Shown: piece by piece, positions 45,374 to 53,179 of the stretch
Numbering within the stretch: position 1 is the first letter of the stretch
How the letters are laid out: every line of letters begins with the position of its first letter
Source: Bradyrhizobium guangdongense
GTDB lineage: Bacteria; Pseudomonadota; Alphaproteobacteria; Rhizobiales; Xanthobacteraceae
Assembly (NCBI RefSeq): GCF_006483445.1
Contig: NZ_PPPT01000153.1
Location: 1 to 64,000 of the forward strand
Length of the DNA stretch: 64,000 bases
Direction: 5' to 3'
The notes under the pieces: model-generated
What the model was told of the DNA's origin: nothing
Databases searched by the model: none
Seen by the model: only the letters and a program-made list of their open reading frames with translations
Translations under genes and position numbers: made by a program

Positions 45374-45916
45374 GTGACCGCCGATAGTGCCGCGATACCA
45401 GTGCTAAAACCCGCAACCGCCAGTCCCGCGCTGACCGCGTCGCTGGCGGTGAGCCTGATCGCGGCGGCGACGATCGCAGGCGCCTGGTTCTTCCAGCTCG
45501 TGCTGGAAATCCTGCCCTGTCCGCTCTGCCTGGAGCAGCGCTACGCCTACTATCTCGCGATCCCGCTCGGTGCGGTCACGGCGCTGGCCGCCAGAGGCGA
45601 GGCGCCGCGGCCGTTGCTGCTCGCCGGGCTTGCTATTCTCGCGCTGGCCACGCTCGCCAATGCCGGCCTCGGCGCCTACCACTCCGGCGTCGAATGGGGC
45701 TTTTGGAAAGGCCCGACCGATTGCTCGGGACCGGTAGTCAATCTCGGCAGTGCCAAGGATCTGTTGTCGCGGCTCGACACGACGAAAGTGGTCCGCTGCG
45801 ACGAGGTGCAGTGGCGCTTCCTCGGCCTTTCGCTTGCCGGCTACAACGTGCTGATCTCGCTCCTGATGGCGGCCATCGCGGCCTGGGGATTTGCGGCGAC
45901 GGCGAAGCGAGCGTAG
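45374..45916 (+). CDS. Disulfide bond formation protein B (DsbB family)
   Basis: 180 residues, four membrane spans. Cys49 and Cys52 form the CPLC pair (LEILPCPLCLEQRYAYY) and Cys117 and Cys142 form the second pair (GPTDCSGP; RCDEVQWRF). DsbB passes electrons from DsbA to quinones. GTG at 45374 follows GAAGAGGTC. The DsbA-like protein at 49930 is a possible partner. Confidence 0.92.
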   Translation: MTADSAAIPVLKPATASPALTASLAVSLIAAATIAGAWFFQLVLEILPCPLCLEQRYAYYLAIPLGAVTALAARGEAPRPLLLAGLAILALATLANAGLGAYHSGVEWGFWKGPTDCSGPVVNLGSAKDLLSRLDTTKVVRCDEVQWRFLGLSLAGYNVLISLLMAAIAAWGFAATAKRA

Positions 45917-45917
45917 C

Positions 45918-46020
45918 TGCCGTAGGGTGGGCAAAGGCGCTCTTGCGCCGTGCCCACCATCTTTCCACGCTTGTGACAGAAGTGGTGGGCACGCTTTCGC
46001 TTTGCCCACCCTACGGCAGC
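45918..46020. repeat. Intergenic inverted repeat (CCGTAGGGTGGGCAAAG type)
   Basis: CCGTAGGGTGGGCAAAG at about 45920 and its complement CTTTGCCCACCCTACGG near 46000 frame an inner GTGCCCACC/GGTGGGCAC pair. This hairpin class is common between Bradyrhizobium genes. A fragment (ACCCACCCTACGG) also occurs near 61704. Confidence 0.7.
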
Positions 46021-46051
46021 TCGCTACGGCAGCTCGCTAGGGCAGCTCGTG
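46013..46051. repeat. Three tandem 13-bp repeats
   Basis: ACGGCAGCTCGCT, ACGGCAGCTCGCT, AGGGCAGCTCGTG follow one another directly, the last with three changes. They extend the preceding hairpin element up to the stop of the AbrB-type gene and look like slippage or a repair product. Confidence 0.7.
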
Positions 46052-46056
46052 ATTGG

Positions 46057-47142
46057 TTAGTCGTCCACGTCGTCCTGCGGGCGTCCGAACAGGTGCACGA
46101 TGCCGGGGGTCGCGATGGTCACGAACACGAAGCGCGACAGATGATGCGCGCCGACGAAGATCGGATCGATGTGCAAGGTGAGCGCCAGCGCCAGCATGGC
46201 GTCCATCGCGCCCGGTGCAAAGGCGACGACCACGTCGGAAAACTTCACCTGCGTCGTCGCGACCACGATGCCGACGAAGATCGCCGAGACCAGGATCGCC
46301 ACGGCGAATGAGCCGAGTGCGGCGTTGATGTGGCCGGCGAGCGTCTTCACCTTCATCCGCGCAAAGCGGCTGCCGATCAGGGCGCCGATGCCGATCAGCG
46401 CGACGCCGCGCACCCAGTTCGGCAGGCCGCCTTCGATCCAGCCGCCGCCATGCAGCACGCTGGAGGCGATCATCGCACCGAACATCCAGCTCGCCGGAAA
46501 TTTGATCAGCCGCAGCACCAGCGAGAGTGCCAGCGATGCGATCACGAGGACGAATAGTTCTGATGGCGAGGCGATCGTCGTCGTCATCGACGGGGCGGCC
46601 GAGGGCGCAACGCCGGCCAGCGCCAGCACCAGCGGCAGCGCCGCGGTGAGGATGATGACGCGCATGGTCTGCACCACGGCGATGCCCGGCAGATCCGCGC
46701 CGCGCTCGACCGCCAGAATCGTGATCTGCGACAGCGCGCCGGGGCTGCCGGCGAGGAGCGCCGAGGTACGGTCCCAACCATGGACGCGCTGCAGATAATA
46801 GCTCGAGCCGAAGGTCGCGCAGAACGTGGCGGCGGCGAGTAGCGCAATGGTGAAGGGATAGGCGCTGACCTGCTGTATCAGGTGCTTTGACACCACCGAG
46901 CCGATCGAGATGCCGAGCAGAACCAGCACGGTCTGGGTCAGGATCGCCGGCATGGCGAGCTGGCGGCCGGCAATCGCCGCGATCCCGACCGCGATCATCG
47001 CCCCCGAAATCAGCCCGCCCGGCAGGTTGGCGAACAGGAACACGAGGCCGCCAATCGTGCCGATGACGAGCGTCTCGACCGCGCTGCGGATCGCGGCACG
47101 GGAGGGCAGCTCAAAGGGCAGGGAGGCGGTGATTTGCTTCAC
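46057..47142 (-). CDS. AbrB-family membrane protein (COG3180)
   Basis: 361 residues with about ten spans in two similar halves: PGGLISGAMIAVGIAAIAGR and PASWMFGAMIASSVLHGGGW carry the duplicated AbrB-duplication signature. 'MGAM' loops and GSPGALSQITILAVERGADL fit the family, often loosely named ammonia monooxygenase or transcriptional regulator. It is more likely a transporter or regulator of a transporter. Function not established. Confidence 0.88.
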   Translation of the reverse strand: MKQITASLPFELPSRAAIRSAVETLVIGTIGGLVFLFANLPGGLISGAMIAVGIAAIAGRQLAMPAILTQTVLVLLGISIGSVVSKHLIQQVSAYPFTIALLAAATFCATFGSSYYLQRVHGWDRTSALLAGSPGALSQITILAVERGADLPGIAVVQTMRVIILTAALPLVLALAGVAPSAAPSMTTTIASPSELFVLVIASLALSLVLRLIKFPASWMFGAMIASSVLHGGGWIEGGLPNWVRGVALIGIGALIGSRFARMKVKTLAGHINAALGSFAVAILVSAIFVGIVVATTQVKFSDVVVAFAPGAMDAMLALALTLHIDPIFVGAHHLSRFVFVTIATPGIVHLFGRPQDDVDD

Positions 47143-47244
47143 GCCGCCTTATGGCAAATCGCACCCGCGCGCACAATTGCGGCCAGCGAATGCCGCAAAT
47201 GCGCAGCCCTCCCCGCAGCGCGAGGGCGGGGAATTGCAATGGGA

Positions 47245-47532
47245 TTACTTCGCCTTGTCGGCGGGAGCAGCGGTGCCAGCCGTCGCGGTCTTGATGCATT
47301 CGGAGCGGAATTTCTTGCGCTCCTTGCCATGCAGGCCCTTGGCATCCGCCTGCTTGGAGCATTCGAGCGACTCGGCCGAGCGCTCCTTCGCCGGCTTCTT
47401 CTCGGTGGTGGCCGCCGTGGCGGTGGTCTTTGTATCAGTCTTGGCGGCCGGCGCGGCGGTCTGGGCGAATGCGGTGCCGGTGGCAAGGAGCGAAGCGAGG
47501 GCGACGGCGGCGAGGCGCGAAGTGAAGGTCAT
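47245..47532 (-). CDS. PsiF-family small secreted protein
   Basis: 95 residues: signal peptide (LAAVALASLLATGTAFA), a Thr/Ala/Lys linker, then a PsiF-like repeat (ECSKQADAKGLHGKERKKFR, then SECIK) with two cysteines. PsiF is phosphate-starvation induced in E. coli. Start ATG 47532. Role here unknown. Confidence 0.8.
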   Translation of the reverse strand: MTFTSRLAAVALASLLATGTAFAQTAAPAAKTDTKTTATAATTEKKPAKERSAESLECSKQADAKGLHGKERKKFRSECIKTATAGTAAPADKAK

Positions 47533-47732
47533 GGCGTTGAACTCTTTTTCTTCGGAATAACGAGGCGCGCGAGGCTCGGCCCGCGATGCTGAACGCCACA
47601 TGAATGATCGACGCCGCGCGATCACTAAATTTTGGTACCGAAAAGCATCGCTTCCTTGTCGGGAGCCGCCGACACGCTAGGATAGTGATCTCAATTTGCT
47701 TCCCTTTGGGGGAGCCAAGGAGGAGACCAGGG

Positions 47733-48224
47733 ATGACCATTCAAGCAAAGTTGTTGTGCGCGGTTGCGGTGTCGGGTTTTGCGGCGTTGATCGTCACGGC
47801 CCCGGCGCAGGCGCTGACCTCGCAGGAATGCAGTGCGAAGTACCAGGCGGCCAAGAAGGACGGCACGCTCGGCACCATGAAGTGGAATGACTTCCGCAAG
47901 GCCCAGTGCGGCGCGGATGCGACGGCTGCTACGCCAGCCGCCGCCCCGGCTGCGCCCGCGGCTCCCGCCGAGCCGAAGCAGGCCAAGAAGGAAGCGGCGC
48001 CGGCTGCGGCTCCCGCGCCGACGCTGCCGGCCGGCCCCGCGATCTATCCGAACGCGGTCGATCCGAAATACGCCAAGGAGACCGCCGGCAAGGCCCGCCT
48101 CCACACCTGCGTCGACCAGTACAATGCCAACAAGGCGACCAACGGCAATGGTGGCATGAAGTGGATCGAGAAGGGCGGCGGCTACTATTCGGAATGCAAC
48201 AAGAAGCTCAAGGGCTCTGCTTAA
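47733..48224 (+). CDS. Small secreted protein with two Cys-pair repeats
   Basis: 163 residues: signal peptide (LLCAVAVSGFAALIVTAPAQA-type), a first motif (QECSAKYQAAKKDGTLGTM, then KWNDFRKAQC), an Ala/Pro-rich linker, and a second related motif (TCVDQYNANKATNGNG, then KWIEKGGGYYSEC). AAGGAGGAG lies before the ATG. The duplicated C-x3-Y-x-AxK...KW...C form is frequent in Bradyrhizobium secreted proteins. Function unknown. Confidence 0.75.
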   Translation: MTIQAKLLCAVAVSGFAALIVTAPAQALTSQECSAKYQAAKKDGTLGTMKWNDFRKAQCGADATAATPAAAPAAPAAPAEPKQAKKEAAPAAAPAPTLPAGPAIYPNAVDPKYAKETAGKARLHTCVDQYNANKATNGNGGMKWIEKGGGYYSECNKKLKGSA

Positions 48225-48247
48225 GCCCTGACGTGGTCCAGTGATGC

Positions 48248-48280
48248 AATGGCCGGAGCAACGCTCCGGCCATTCGTTTT
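48248..48280. terminator. Bidirectional hairpin terminator
   Basis: AATGGCCGGAG, loop CAACG, CTCCGGCCATT, then CGTTTT. It sits between two converging genes and can serve either. Confidence 0.85.
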
Positions 48281-48824
48281 AGTCCAACAGCTTCTCGGCA
48301 GACTTCGCCACGAGCTGCGCGCGCTTGCGCGGGCTGCGCTCGAACAAGAGGCCTTGGCCGAAGATGAAGCAGTAGAACAGGAACGCCTGCGCATCGGCTT
48401 CCTCGGGTGCGAGCCCGGTGGCGCGATAGAGCTCGGCGACGTTCTTCAGGCGCGCCGCGTCCACGCTCGCGACCGCTGCCGCGGCATTGTCGTCCGAGCG
48501 CGCCCATTGCCGGATCGCGAGCTCGATCGCCATGCCTTCCGGGTTCATCCGTTCCGAGTAGAGTTGGATCAGCGCCTTCAGCCGGTCGCGAGCGGTTTGA
48601 CCCTCGAGGCTCGTCTGCTGCGCGATCGCGGCCGTTCGTCCCTCCCGCCAGCGCTCCAGCATTGCCGCGAGCAGCGCCGCACGGTCGGCGAAACGGCGGT
48701 AGAAGCCACCCTTGGTGACGCCGAGATTCTTGGCGAGCACCTCGACCCGCACCCCCTCGACGCCTGACGCCGCGAGCTCCCTGAAGCCGGCCTCGACCCA
48801 GACATCGCCCCTGCCGTCGCTCAT
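48279..48824 (-). CDS. TetR-family transcriptional regulator
   Basis: 181 residues. Helix-turn-helix: AASGVEGVRVEVLAKNLGVT then KGGFYRRFADRAALLAAML. The C-terminal domain (RLKALIQLYSERMNPEGMAI; FLFYCFIFGQGLLFERS) is of the TetR ligand type. Divergent from two thioesterase genes, with two palindromic sites between (48844 and 48876). Likely represses both directions and responds to an acyl compound. Confidence 0.92.
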   Translation of the reverse strand: MSDGRGDVWVEAGFRELAASGVEGVRVEVLAKNLGVTKGGFYRRFADRAALLAAMLERWREGRTAAIAQQTSLEGQTARDRLKALIQLYSERMNPEGMAIELAIRQWARSDDNAAAAVASVDAARLKNVAELYRATGLAPEEADAQAFLFYCFIFGQGLLFERSPRKRAQLVAKSAEKLLD

Positions 48825-48843
48825 GAAGCCTCACCGATTCTTG

Positions 48844-48857
48844 ATACGGTACCGTAT
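48844..48857. promoter_or_regulatory. TetR operator site 1
   Basis: ATACGGTACCGTAT, a perfect 14-bp palindrome within TTGATACGGTACCGTATT. It is about 20 bp upstream of the TetR start. Shares the GATACG/CGTAT core with site 2, centres 35 bp apart. Confidence 0.75.
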
Positions 48858-48875
48858 TGCTAACGCGCCGGACGC

Positions 48876-48895
48876 TTGATACGCTACCGTATCAA
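48876..48895. promoter_or_regulatory. TetR operator site 2
   Basis: TTGATACG CTAC CGTATCAA: perfect 8-bp arms around CTAC, about 24 bp before the thioesterase start. The likely binding site for the TetR protein at 48279, controlling the thioesterase operon. Confidence 0.78.
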
Positions 48896-48918
48896 CAGTG
48901 ATAAGGGCGGGAATTGCG

Positions 48919-49347
48919 ATGCGGGAGGAGGCGACCTATCGCGGCACGGTCTATCCGTGGCAGTGCGATCACGTCGGCCACATGAACATCATGTGGTATG
49001 TCGGCAAATTCGACGAGGCGAACTGGAATCTGTTCGCGCGCCTCGGCCTGACACCAAGTTATTTGCGCACGTCCGGCCGCGGCATGGCGGCGGTGCAGCA
49101 GAACATCAGCTACAAGCGCGAGCTGCTCGCCGGTGACATTGTCGAGGTCAGAAGCGTGCTTCTCGAGGTCCGCGAAAAACTGATCCGCTTCCGGCACGAC
49201 ATGAGCAATGTCGAAACCAGCGAGATCGCCGCGAGCTGCGAGATCACCGCCGTCCACATGGACCGTGCCGCGCGCAAATCGGCGCCGTTTGAAGCCTTCA
49301 TCAGCGAGACCGCGCTCGGGCTGCTCGCCGAACCCGCCATGGCGTAA
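48919..49347 (+). CDS. Acyl-CoA thioesterase (4HBT hot-dog fold)
   Basis: 142 residues. The core YPWQCDHVGHMNIMWYVGKF carries the catalytic Asp (CDHVGHMN), as in 4-hydroxybenzoyl-CoA thioesterases. AAGGGCGGG precedes the ATG at 48919; GTG 48898 is an alternative that would overlap the operator. It hydrolyses acyl-CoA to free acid. First gene of a TetR-controlled pair. Confidence 0.88.
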   Translation: MREEATYRGTVYPWQCDHVGHMNIMWYVGKFDEANWNLFARLGLTPSYLRTSGRGMAAVQQNISYKRELLAGDIVEVRSVLLEVREKLIRFRHDMSNVETSEIAASCEITAVHMDRAARKSAPFEAFISETALGLLAEPAMA

Positions 49348-49350
49348 GCG

Positions 49351-49812
49351 ATGGCCGCGTTCGAGCCGAAGAACCCGGATTACCGCACCGCCGCGGCCAC
49401 GCTGTTCGCGGCGCAGCCGGCGATGAACACGCTCGGCATTTCGCTCACAAAGCTTGCACCGGGCGAAGCGGAGCTGGCGATGAGCCATTCGCCGGCTTTC
49501 ACCCAGCAGAACGGCTTTATCCATGCCGGTATCGTGACGGCGGCGCTCGACAATGCCTGCGGTGTCGCCGCCTTCACGCTGATGCCGCGCGAGGCCGACA
49601 TCCTCACCGTCGAGTTCAAGACCAATCTGCTCGCACCGGCGCGCGGCAGCCGCTTCATCTTCAGGGCCGAGGTGGTCAAGCCCGGCCGCACGCTCACCTT
49701 TTGCGAGGCAAAAGCCTTCGCCGAGCGGGACGGCGCGGCGACGCTGATCGCCACCATGACGGGCACGCTGATGGCGCTGTTGCCACGGACGCCGGGCGCG
49801 GCCGCGGCATAG
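49351..49812 (+). CDS. PaaI-family thioesterase
   Basis: 153 residues. Hot-dog fold with QQNGFIHAGIVTAALDNACG (the HAGIV active-site helix) and AREADILTVEFKTN-like motif. It begins 4 bp after the preceding stop, so both thioesterases are made together, presumably acting on related acyl-CoA thioesters. Confidence 0.9.
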   Translation: MAAFEPKNPDYRTAAATLFAAQPAMNTLGISLTKLAPGEAELAMSHSPAFTQQNGFIHAGIVTAALDNACGVAAFTLMPREADILTVEFKTNLLAPARGSRFIFRAEVVKPGRTLTFCEAKAFAERDGAATLIATMTGTLMALLPRTPGAAAA

Positions 49813-49929
49813 GCGGTCCAATCTCATCCCGCGCGCGATGACATCGCACCTTTGACCCTCTATATGAGGCGTAACAATTCGCAGGCCGGAGCCGTATCAG
49901 GCGATGATGGGACCGAAACGGGACGAGAT

Positions 49930-50607
49930 ATGACCAAATTCAGGAACGACGGCGGCCGGACGCCGACGCGACGCGGAGCCCTGACGCTGATCGGCGCGAG
50001 CGCGCTCCTTGCAGGCCTGTCCGCCCGGCCGGGGCTTGCGGCGACCAGCGACGATGACGAGGTGCTGACCGAAGCAAAAGTGCTGCGCGATCCTGATGTG
50101 CCGGTGGCCGGCAATGCCGACGGCGACATCACCATCGTCGAGTGGTCGGACTACAATTGTCCCTATTGCCGGAAGCTCGAGCCCGAGCTGCGCCAGGTCA
50201 TCCAGGACGACGGCAAGGTGCGGCTGGTGATGAAGGACTGGCCGATCCTCGGTCCGGTCTCGGTGACGGCGGCGCGGATGGCGCTCGCCGCGAAATTCCA
50301 GGACAAGTACAATCAGGCGCATGACGCCATGATCGGCGTCAGCTCGCGACTGACCGAGGCGCGCATCAACGAGCTTTTGGCAGGCGCGGGCGTCGACATG
50401 GACCGCCTCAAGCGCGACCTCCCGGCGCGCGCCAAGGACATCGACGCGATCCTCAAGCGCAACAACGATCAGGCCGAGGCCTTTGGCTTCCGCGGCACGC
50501 CCTCGTTCATCGTCGGAAAATTCCGCGTCCCGGGCGTGCTCTCGATGGCGGATTTCGAGCATGCGATCGCCGACGCGCGCAAGGCGAAGGCGACCAAGAG
50601 CAACTGA
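49930..50607 (+). CDS. DsbA-family thiol oxidoreductase/isomerase
   Basis: 225 residues. A Tat-like signal (TPTRRGALTLIGASALLAGL) is followed by a thioredoxin fold with Cys77 and Cys80 (NCPYC) and a cis-Pro loop (RGTPSFIVGKFRVPG). Periplasmic; introduces or rearranges disulfides. ATG at 49930 after GGACGAG. Its transcript ends at a strong hairpin 18 bp downstream. Confidence 0.9.
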   Translation: MTKFRNDGGRTPTRRGALTLIGASALLAGLSARPGLAATSDDDEVLTEAKVLRDPDVPVAGNADGDITIVEWSDYNCPYCRKLEPELRQVIQDDGKVRLVMKDWPILGPVSVTAARMALAAKFQDKYNQAHDAMIGVSSRLTEARINELLAGAGVDMDRLKRDLPARAKDIDAILKRNNDQAEAFGFRGTPSFIVGKFRVPGVLSMADFEHAIADARKAKATKSN

Positions 50608-50624
50608 GCTCGACGAGACATGAC

Positions 50625-50659
50625 AGAGGCGCCGTCGCTCATCACGACGGCGCCTCTTT
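50625..50659. terminator. Bidirectional hairpin terminator
   Basis: AGAGGCGCCGTCG, loop CTCATCA, CGACGGCGCCTCT, TTC. It lies between the DsbA-like gene and the converging small membrane protein. Confidence 0.85.
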
Positions 50660-50675
50660 CATTTGCGACAGCGAC

Positions 50676-50882
50676 TTACTTCGACGAAATCCTCACCCAG
50701 TCCTTGTGCGCGCGATCACGCAGCGCATCGAAATCGGCCTTGGCGACGTCCCAGTTGACGATGGTGCGATTGCTGGTCGCGACCTGGCCATTGGCGACCG
50801 ACGAGGTCTGCATGGAATCGTAGATATAGACGCCGACGCCAAGCAGCAGGGCGCCAAGGATCATTCCAAGAAACATTCTCAT
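50676..50882 (-). CDS. Small single-span membrane protein, 68 residues
   Basis: A hydrophobic N-terminus (MFLGMILGALLLGVGVYIYD) and a polar periplasmic tail (SVANGQVATSNRTIVNWDVA). GGAGG lies 7 bases before the ATG at 50882. Function unknown. Confidence 0.72.
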   Translation of the reverse strand: MRMFLGMILGALLLGVGVYIYDSMQTSSVANGQVATSNRTIVNWDVAKADFDALRDRAHKDWVRISSK

Positions 50883-50974
50883 AGCAAGCCTCCGGTGACC
50901 GGCAACAACGCCGGCCCTCAGCGATGGTTCCCACGGCACTGCGGCGAGTATGAGGTGAACCCGTTCATCCGCCA

Positions 50975-51022
50975 TTCAACCATTGCAGCAACTCCGCATT
51001 GATCTCGCGCGGATAGCAATGG
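50975..51022. repeat. 48-bp direct repeat, copy A (left boundary)
   Basis: Matches copy B at 52076-52123 at 47 of 48 positions (C at 50997 versus G). Read on the minus strand it encodes HCYPREINAELLQWLN and then reaches a TGA at 50965, i.e. a second, severed 3' end for the esterase gene. It bounds the toxin module on the left. Confidence 0.9.
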
Positions 51023-51104
51023 CGCGCTGCCGATGTCGGCAAATTCAAGTCAAGGCAGCCGGCAATCGTGGCTAAAGCGGTGCACATCGGCTATAATCAT
51101 GGGG

Positions 51105-51419
51105 ATGACCAACGATGCTTCCAAGAACCTGATCGACAGCCTCGGTCGCAAATATCTGTGGTGGCGTCCGGTGGACGGCCAGGCGTTTCCCGACGATCGC
51201 ATTATTGCGCAGGTCATGAACCTCGGCACATATGACGACATTCTCGCGCTCGAGACGGCATTCGGCCAGGCACGCCTCGCTGCCATCATGGTTCATGCGG
51301 GGCCAGGTTGGTTCAACGACCGCTCCTGGGAATTTTGGCGTGGGCGACTGACGTTTGCGATTGGAGCAGCGATTCCCGCCAGAGCGCCGCGAAGGGCGTT
51401 TGATGCAGCAACGTCTTGA
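51105..51419 (+). CDS. Putative antitoxin partner of AbiEii-type protein (DUF6922-like)
   Basis: 104 residues with SLGRKYLWWRPVDGQAFPDD, then RIIAQVMNLGTYDDILALET. This small protein type typically precedes AbiEii/AbiGii-like nucleotidyltransferases. ATG at 51105 and a second at 51099 are possible. It overlaps the toxin gene by 17 bp. Presumed antitoxin, by position. Confidence 0.72.
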   Translation: MTNDASKNLIDSLGRKYLWWRPVDGQAFPDDRIIAQVMNLGTYDDILALETAFGQARLAAIMVHAGPGWFNDRSWEFWRGRLTFAIGAAIPARAPRRAFDAATS

Positions 51420-52059
51420 ACCGAATTTTGCCGTTTTGCCGGCGGCACAGCGCGAACTCTGGCCGTTGCTTGCCCCGTCGCCCGGATTCAACTTCGTCCT
51501 CTACGGCGGAACGGCGGTTGCGCTTCAGCTCGGCCATCGCGAATCGCTCGACTTCGACTTCTTTCGCTCCGGTCCGCTGGACAAGGATGAAATCCGTGCG
51601 CAATTCGGTTTCGTGAGCGGAGCAGCCATCCTTCAGGATGCTCCAAACACATTGGTTGTTCTTGCGCAGATGCCGTCCGGGTCGGTGAAGGTTTCTTTCT
51701 TCGGAAGCATCAGGTTTGGCCGCATCAACAACCCGCTGCAAAGTGCTGACGGGACGTTGTTAGTGGCCTCGCTTGAGGATCTCCTGGCGACGAAGTTGAA
51801 AGCAACGCTCGATCGGGCGGAGGCCAAAGACTACCGGGACATTGCCGAGATGATTTCCGCCGGGGTGTCGCTGCCGCGTGCGCTCTCCGCATTCTCCCAG
51901 ATGTTCGCAGGTGAGCCGGCGCAAGTGTTGCGAGCGATCGGTTTTTTCGAGGACGGCGATCTGAGCAGTCTGAATGACGTCGATCGGAAGACCTTGCGGG
52001 ATGCCAGAGATCGCGTCGGCCAGTTACCCGAGGTGCTCATCAAGAAAGGGCTCCGATAA
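51403..52059 (+). CDS. AbiEii/AbiGii-type nucleotidyltransferase toxin
   Basis: 218 residues. The nucleotidyltransferase core is visible: VLYGGTAVALQLGHRESLDF, then DFFRSGPLDKDEI, with the DFDFF acid pair that binds Mg-NTP. A later VASLEDLLATKLKATLDRAE and KDYRDIAEMI block is typical of the family. Related toxins block growth by modifying tRNA or proteins; some act in phage defence. Located between two 48-bp direct repeats. Confidence 0.85.
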   Translation: MQQRLEPNFAVLPAAQRELWPLLAPSPGFNFVLYGGTAVALQLGHRESLDFDFFRSGPLDKDEIRAQFGFVSGAAILQDAPNTLVVLAQMPSGSVKVSFFGSIRFGRINNPLQSADGTLLVASLEDLLATKLKATLDRAEAKDYRDIAEMISAGVSLPRALSAFSQMFAGEPAQVLRAIGFFEDGDLSSLNDVDRKTLRDARDRVGQLPEVLIKKGLR

Positions 52060-52065
52060 CGACGA

Positions 52066-53136
52066 TCAGGTCCCGTTCAACCATTGCAGCAACTCCGGAT
52101 TGATCTCGCGCGGATAGCAATGGCTGAGATCGTCGATCTCGCGGTAGCTGACTTTGGCGCCGGCGGCGGACAGCGCGCTCTGCGTCTGGCGTGCGACCTG
52201 CACCGGAAACATCCAGTCGAGCTTGCCGTGGGTGATGAAGACCGGCAGGCCCTGCAGCCGCGAGGCGTCTGCCATTTCAGCCATCAGCGGATGAAAGGTC
52301 GCCGAGACAGGTGCGAGATGCGTGAAGGGCGAGGCGGCATCGAGCCCGCTGACATAGCAGAAGGTGCCGCCGTCGCTCATGCCTGACATCAGCATCCTCG
52401 CGGGATCCACGTTGTAGCGGCTGCGGACGTTTTCGAGGATTCGTGTCAGATTGGGCGTATCGGTGTCGTCGCCCATCAGCGCCCAGGTCGGCCCTGTCGC
52501 GGTGGGTGCGACCAGGATCGTGCCAAAACTGCGGGCGTCGCGCAGCCAGCTCCACAGAAAGCCGCGGCCATTGCCGCTGCCGCCATGCAGCGCCATCACC
52601 AGCGGCCAGGCGCGATCGTCGCTGTAGTACTCCGGCACGTAAAGCGAAAACCCGCCGCGGCTGCCGGGCTCGTTGGCATCGTGGAAAATGCCGGCCTGCT
52701 CGCCGGCTGTCTCCGCAAGCCGTGTCAGCAATGCTTCGTCGTCGCGTGTCGCGGCATTGAGGAAGAAGCTGCTGATCGGCGGGAATTTTTGCGCGAGCGG
52801 ATAGAGCGCCTCCTGCGCGCGGGGGACATGGCGCAACGCGCGGAACACCGCGACGAGGTCGCCCTGGCCGCGCTGGACCGTGCGCAGCCCGGCGAAGGCC
52901 GCGAGCGTCTCGTCGCAGGCCCGATCGATCCGGCCGCGCATCTCCGCAAAGGCCGGCGGCCATTCGCCGAGGCGCGAACGCGCCGCTTGCAGCGCGTCGT
53001 CAGGCGCTTCGATCGCCTGCATGACGGAGTCGAACGCCGGCGGATGCAAATTGCGCGCGACGAAGCCGAGCCCTTCCAGCGCGTTGAGCAAAGGCGGCAG
53101 GATGGCCACGATGTCGTCAACCACGGCCTCGCTCAT
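52066..53136 (-). CDS. Serine esterase (phospholipase/carboxylesterase-like)
   Basis: 356 residues. N-terminal 150 residues form a helical domain (VVDDIVAILPPLLNALEGLG). The hydrolase part has MALHGGSGNGRG as oxyanion loop, the nucleophile elbow SGMSDGGTFC and, near the end, a His in DLSHCYPREI. The final codons (from about 52123 inward) lie in the 48-bp repeat, and the very last residues (GT, then stop) come from the adjacent toxin-module DNA. A catalytic triad seems intact. It may be co-transcribed with the protease-like gene 43 bp upstream. Confidence 0.82.
   Translation of the reverse strand: MSEAVVDDIVAILPPLLNALEGLGFVARNLHPPAFDSVMQAIEAPDDALQAARSRLGEWPPAFAEMRGRIDRACDETLAAFAGLRTVQRGQGDLVAVFRALRHVPRAQEALYPLAQKFPPISSFFLNAATRDDEALLTRLAETAGEQAGIFHDANEPGSRGGFSLYVPEYYSDDRAWPLVMALHGGSGNGRGFLWSWLRDARSFGTILVAPTATGPTWALMGDDTDTPNLTRILENVRSRYNVDPARMLMSGMSDGGTFCYVSGLDAASPFTHLAPVSATFHPLMAEMADASRLQGLPVFITHGKLDWMFPVQVARQTQSALSAAGAKVSYREIDDLSHCYPREINPELLQWLNGT
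52076..52123. repeat. 48-bp direct repeat, copy B (right boundary)
   Basis: The functional copy inside the esterase 3' end: covers codons for HCYPREINPELLQWLN. Copy A is at 50975-51022. The 1,101-bp spacing holds the AbiEii-type pair, with only about 16 bp between the toxin stop and this repeat. Confidence 0.9.
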
Positions 53137-53179
53137 GACGGCTCCTCCGCGGTTCGGCCGTGACCGGCGCTCTGGCGAT

